Source: Proteiniclasticum ruminis DSM 24773 (GTDB lineage: Bacteria > Bacillota > Clostridia > Clostridiales > Clostridiaceae). Taken from it: DNA of 64,000 nt. The notes below the pieces were generated by a model. The model was not told the DNA's origin and did no database searches. It saw nothing but the letters and a program-made list of their open reading frames with translations. Below, one piece after another: positions 60,939 to 64,000 of this stretch. The position numbers were made by a program, and so were the translations under genes. The stretch lies in the NCBI RefSeq assembly GCF_000701905.1, contig NZ_JNKC01000010.1, positions 25,773 to 89,772 on the forward strand. Direction: 5' to 3'. Within the stretch, counting starts at the first letter, position 1; each line of letters opens with the position of its first letter.

Positions 60939-62732
60939 TCAGGATCTTATGGATTTCGGTAAGACAATCTGAAAACATACCCCACCTTCACGGTTTGTCA
61001 CGCTACAGGACCCACCTTGGGCTTGTACCGCCGCCCGAACAATGGCAAGCCCGAGCCCTGTGCCCCCATCTTCACGATTTCTTGAAGCATCCACCCGATA
61101 AAAGGGTGTCCATATCTTCTCTAGATGCTCTTCTGCTATATTCATACCTTCATTATCCACCGTAATGATCACCTGGTCCTTGGTACTAAAAAGAGACACT
61201 TTAATCGTTCCACCTTGGGGTGTATGAGATATGGCATTGGAGGCAAGGTTCGACACGATCGTATGTAAATTCTTGGGATCGCCCCTAAAGTATCCTTCTT
61301 CCAAATCCCATTGGAGTTTTATGTTTTTCTTCTCCACATGGAGGTTCATAGAGAACCACACCTCTTTTATCAGTGCAGCCAGATCCACCTCCTCCATGGA
61401 TAAAGAAAGCCCTGACTCAAGCCTTGACAAATCCAATAAACTGCCCACAAGATTGGCCATGTTATCGCACTCCTCCAGCACAACATCCAGATACACCTCT
61501 CTTTTTAAAGGGTTAATGTTCTCTTTTGCAGACTCCGCATGGGCTCGAAGAATTGCCAAGGGAGTTTTCAGTTCATGGGCCGCAGAACGGGTGAAGCTGC
61601 GTTCCCTTTCCAGCTCCTCCTCCACGCGTTTTTTTGCTTGCTCAAAAGCCACCCCTAAGGTATTGAGCTCTTCAATGGGTCCTTCCATTAGACTTCGTCC
61701 TTCTTTCACATTTTTAGAAAGCTCTTCTACTGGCAATAACACTTCTTTGGAGAGCTTGGCTGAAAGAAACATTAAGACAAAGATGGTGAGTACTGCTGAA
61801 CTTAGATAGAGAACTTTTTCTTCTTGTTGCGCTGCATGCAGATAGTCCACATGAGTAGATACTCCTCGAAGAACTCCTTGATCATCATAGCTGCCACTTA
61901 CGAATGTACCTCTATCCCCTAACCACTGACCTGGACTTATCATTTCCATATGGAGTATGTTCTGTGCTTCCCGAAAAGAGGATAACCGCCTCTCCACATT
62001 GATCGGAACATCTTTTCCATTGCTCCCAAAAGGTGGGAGTAGTACACTCTGAACCTTTATATAGGCAAAGTCCCAAGTCTCCCCTGGACCTTCTGCCTCC
62101 GTTTCAACCATGGTGTCCACAGTATCTCCATTTGAAAAAATCTCTATTCTTTGCACCAAAATTTCATACCCTGGACGTTCTACACCTGTAACCCTTGCAA
62201 AAACTTTTTCCCCTCCCTGGGCTGAAGATGTTTCACTATTGACGGTGTAGTCCCATCCTTCACGATTGTGAGTGATCCACTGAGCCAAGTCCAGTTGTCC
62301 TTGATCATCTAGCCCCTCATCCAGAGTAAGGTACCACCGTTGGCCCACTTCAGGCCCTTCAATATAGCCCCATCCCCAGGACAATTGACTTTCAGCATAG
62401 CCCTCTCCTGCACGCATCACAAGTGCCATTCCCCCGTCCATTTGGCTCACTTGTCCTGTGGATAACTCGCTTAGAAAATGACTCATGATGTGCTTTGCCT
62501 CTACACCAAGACCATTTTCTAGATTTCTTTCATAGAATTCATTGTAAAATTCATCCATGCGACTTTGAGCACTCCCCATGTCCATGCGCACACGAGTAAC
62601 AATCTCATCCACACGATTATTGGTGATTAGCACCATGGTACCCACCCATAAAATCAGAAAAGTGATAGCCAGAGGTCTTAGTAAGCGAATACGGAGTCTT
62701 TGAGGATGTTTGTGATAAGTTTTTTTCATCAT
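60939..62732 (-). CDS. Sensor histidine kinase
   Basis: A 597-residue membrane kinase. Helix 1 is at about residues 17-36 (RPLAITFLILWVGTMVLI), an outside sensor region spans about 40-320 with a ligand-domain-like pattern, and helix 2 lies near 327-345. Then HAMP, the HisKA box RSAAHELKTPLAILRAH (phospho-acceptor His), N box NLHTIVSNLASNAISHTP, and G boxes DNEGMN and GGTGLGLAIVRAAVQ. It overlaps the response regulator by four bases. The signal is unknown; the large outside domain suggests an envelope or extracellular cue. Confidence 0.92.
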   Translation of the reverse strand: MMKKTYHKHPQRLRIRLLRPLAITFLILWVGTMVLITNNRVDEIVTRVRMDMGSAQSRMDEFYNEFYERNLENGLGVEAKHIMSHFLSELSTGQVSQMDGGMALVMRAGEGYAESQLSWGWGYIEGPEVGQRWYLTLDEGLDDQGQLDLAQWITHNREGWDYTVNSETSSAQGGEKVFARVTGVERPGYEILVQRIEIFSNGDTVDTMVETEAEGPGETWDFAYIKVQSVLLPPFGSNGKDVPINVERRLSSFREAQNILHMEMISPGQWLGDRGTFVSGSYDDQGVLRGVSTHVDYLHAAQQEEKVLYLSSAVLTIFVLMFLSAKLSKEVLLPVEELSKNVKEGRSLMEGPIEELNTLGVAFEQAKKRVEEELERERSFTRSAAHELKTPLAILRAHAESAKENINPLKREVYLDVVLEECDNMANLVGSLLDLSRLESGLSLSMEEVDLAALIKEVWFSMNLHVEKKNIKLQWDLEEGYFRGDPKNLHTIVSNLASNAISHTPQGGTIKVSLFSTKDQVIITVDNEGMNIAEEHLEKIWTPFYRVDASRNREDGGTGLGLAIVRAAVQAQGGSCSVTNREGGVCFQIVLPKSIRS

Positions 62733-63400
62733 GACTCCTCCTCCAACTTGTAACCCATCCTATACATGGTCTTGATCTGCCCTCCAGCAGAACCAAGAGT
62801 GAAGCGTAAACTACGAATCCGCACATCCACCGCCCGGTCCTCTCCCTGAAAATCCAATCCCCAAACTTTATCCAGCAGCTGTTCTCGACTCATCACTTGT
62901 CCTTTATTACGCATGAAACAAACCAGCAGCTCATATTCCCTGGGTGAAAGCTTCACTTCCTCACCCAAAACCTTGCATAAATGTCTTCGCGTGTCCACAG
63001 AAATGGCTCCACAAGTTAAGACTCCTGATGGATTCTCGCCATGTCCCCGACGAATAAGGGCTCTTGTTTTGGCCAGTAACACAGCCAAAGAAAAGGGCTT
63101 CGTCACATAATCATCTCCACCCAAGGCATAACCTTTGAGGGTATCCTCTTCTGATCCCAGAGCTGTGAGAAACAAAATAGGAACTTTGCTTTTCTTCCGG
63201 ATTTCCTTACAAAGCCCAAACCCATCTAATCTAGGCATTAGAACATCTAGAATCATCACATCATATTCCTTGATTCTTATGTACTCCAGTGCTTCTACGC
63301 CATCTCGAGCCACATCACAAGTCATCTCATGGGCTGTGAAATAGTCTAAAATAATGTCTCTGATACGCCCTTCATCTTCTACCAATAATACTGTATCTAT
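62729..63400 (-). CDS. OmpR-family response regulator with unusual start codon
   Basis: A receiver plus winged-helix regulator: VLLVEDEGRIRDI with the acidic pocket, the phospho-acceptor DVMILDVLMPRLDG near residue 50, LTALGSEED, KPFSLAVLLAK with the conserved Lys, and the trans_reg_C domain with SPREYELLVCFMRNKGQVMSREQLL. No ATG, GTG or well-placed TTG fits: TGA lies in frame at 63404-63406, and the TTG at 63383-63385 is 22 bases from the AGGAGG (63409-63414). An ATA codon at 63398-63400 lies exactly eight bases from AGGAGG and gives the normal opening (Ile/Met)-DTVLLVEDE. I place the start there; see findings. Confidence 0.8.
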   Translation of the reverse strand: MDTVLLVEDEGRIRDIILDYFTAHEMTCDVARDGVEALEYIRIKEYDVMILDVLMPRLDGFGLCKEIRKKSKVPILFLTALGSEEDTLKGYALGGDDYVTKPFSLAVLLAKTRALIRRGHGENPSGVLTCGAISVDTRRHLCKVLGEEVKLSPREYELLVCFMRNKGQVMSREQLLDKVWGLDFQGEDRAVDVRIRSLRFTLGSAGGQIKTMYRMGYKLEEES

Positions 63401-63542
63401 AAGTCATCCCTCCTTTGTCCTAAATAGTAGCAATAAAATATGTCGTGAAGATGTTCATAATCTTTTTACCCTTCTTAGATCTCTTCCTAGTTTCATCCAT
63501 TTAAAAGAGGCTCAACCTTAGGCACAGACTTTTACAGGAATT

Positions 63543-63596
63543 GCGCCAGAAAGCCCATACCGAGCTTGCCGGCTTCAGCCGTGGGATGAATGGCGC
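63543..63596 (+). repeat. Left-end hairpin of an IS200/IS605-type element
   Basis: GCGCCA (63543-63548) and TGGCGC (63591-63596) form the outer stem, with CCCA/TGGG and GGCT-TC-AGCC nested inside. Single-strand hairpins of this kind mark the ends of IS200/IS605 elements. It lies 52 bases before the transposase start. Confidence 0.6.
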
Positions 63597-63648
63597 TTGC
63601 CTGGCAAAACATATTGTAGCTTGAATCTCATGCTGATACAATGTGTTT

Positions 63649-64000
63649 ATGAGCCAAACATATAGAAGAACTCAAACAACTGTATCGCTAATCAATTATC
63701 ATTTTGTATTCTGCCCTAGATACCGCAGAAAAGTATTGGTAGGCGCAGTCGAAGAACGATTGAAAATTCTACTTTCTGAAATTTGTGAAGAAATAGATAT
63801 TCAAATACTGGCAGTGGAATGTGATAAAGATCATTGCCACCTTTTCGTCAACGCATTGCCAACAATCAGCCCATCAGACATAATGGCAAAATTGAAAGGA
63901 GTGACATCAAGAAGATTGCGACAGGAGTTTTCACACCTGAAGCATTTACCAAGTCTGTGGACACGAAGCTATTTTGTATCTACCGCAGGAAACGTATCGA
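63649..64000 (+). CDS. tnpA: IS200/IS605 family Y1 transposase TnpA (cut by window edge)
   Basis: The first 117 codons are present, starting MSQTYRRTQTTVSLINYHFVFCPRYRRKVL. The HUH metal site is DKDHCHLFVN near residue 63 and SPSDIMAKLKGVTSRRLRQEF follows, the normal IS200/IS605 pattern. The catalytic tyrosine region is beyond the window. Transposes as single-stranded DNA using the end hairpins. The partner tnpB, if any, would be further right. Confidence 0.93.
   Translation, partial: MSQTYRRTQTTVSLINYHFVFCPRYRRKVLVGAVEERLKILLSEICEEIDIQILAVECDKDHCHLFVNALPTISPSDIMAKLKGVTSRRLRQEFSHLKHLPSLWTRSYFVSTAGNVS

Noticed and set aside
63405..63407. ATG as the response regulator start
   Set aside because: It is out of frame with the receiver domain, reaches a stop after 11 codons and touches the AGGAGG with no spacer.

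Overview
The window reads as chromosomal DNA of a low-to-mid GC, Gram-positive, strictly anaerobic, amino-acid-fermenting Clostridia member (Eubacteriales). The reasons are a complete methylaspartate (mutase) operon for glutamate fermentation, a 2-oxoacid:ferredoxin oxidoreductase next to butyrate kinase and phosphotransbutyrylase genes, B12-dependent ethanolamine ammonia-lyase, cdaA/cdaR, a Tad pilus locus without an outer-membrane secretin, strong GGAGG ribosome binding sites and frequent GTG/TTG starts. I cannot name the species; a Clostridiaceae-type proteolytic anaerobe is a guess.

Layout. 0-6.4 kb: the 5' part of glmM, a NusG_II-domain protein, an AIM24-family protein, a YhbD/bactofilin operon, and a divergent set of three small membrane proteins. 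6.4-13.1 kb: a branched-chain-type 2-oxoacid oxidoreductase (vorC, vorA, vorB, ferredoxin, MinD-like ATPase) preceded by buk-ptb-buk; together these can turn 2-oxoacids into acyl-CoA, acyl-phosphate, free acid and ATP. 13.3-17.1 kb: a COG2509 flavoprotein, cdaR and cdaA. 17.5-19.5 kb: thioredoxin, a small unknown and an SDR oxidoreductase. 19.5-30.2 kb: a Tad/Flp pilus operon (flp, tadV, tadE, tadG-like, cpaB, tadZ, tadA, tadB, tadC) ending in a VWA membrane protein and a DUF192 protein. 30.6-37.6 kb: ptsI, a CitX-family protein, and eutBC with eutB split by an IS607-family element carrying an intact tnpB and a dead tnpA. 37.7-46.5 kb: NUDIX, a PadR-controlled operon, lipoproteins, a DUF2703 protein, an RsmH-family methyltransferase, two unknown membrane proteins and an ECF sigma/anti-sigma pair. 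46.6-52.9 kb: glmS-glmL-glmE-mal-mesaconase alpha/beta. 53-58 kb: a P1 peptidase and two tandem Na/Pi cotransporters. 58-59.1 kb: rplM-rpsI with a consensus promoter. 59.2-64 kb: an IS30-type element, a two-component system whose response regulator appears to lack a standard start codon, and the start of an IS200/IS605 tnpA.

How the genes work together. Glutamate goes through methylaspartate, mesaconate and citramalate; the last enzyme, citramalate lyase, is absent here, but a CitX-type prosthetic-group transferase is present. The VOR/Ptb/Buk block gives a second route for ATP from 2-oxoacids. The most unusual points are a precisely reconstructable IS607 insertion in eutB whose TnpB guide would be eutB itself, MerR-style long-spacer promoters with repeated TTGTTACGTT boxes between the bactofilin operon and the membrane-protein trio, a possible AUA start codon in a response regulator, a possible Pho box in front of a Na/Pi transporter, and a candidate structured RNA upstream of citX. 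All calls come from reading the sequence and family knowledge; no searches were run.
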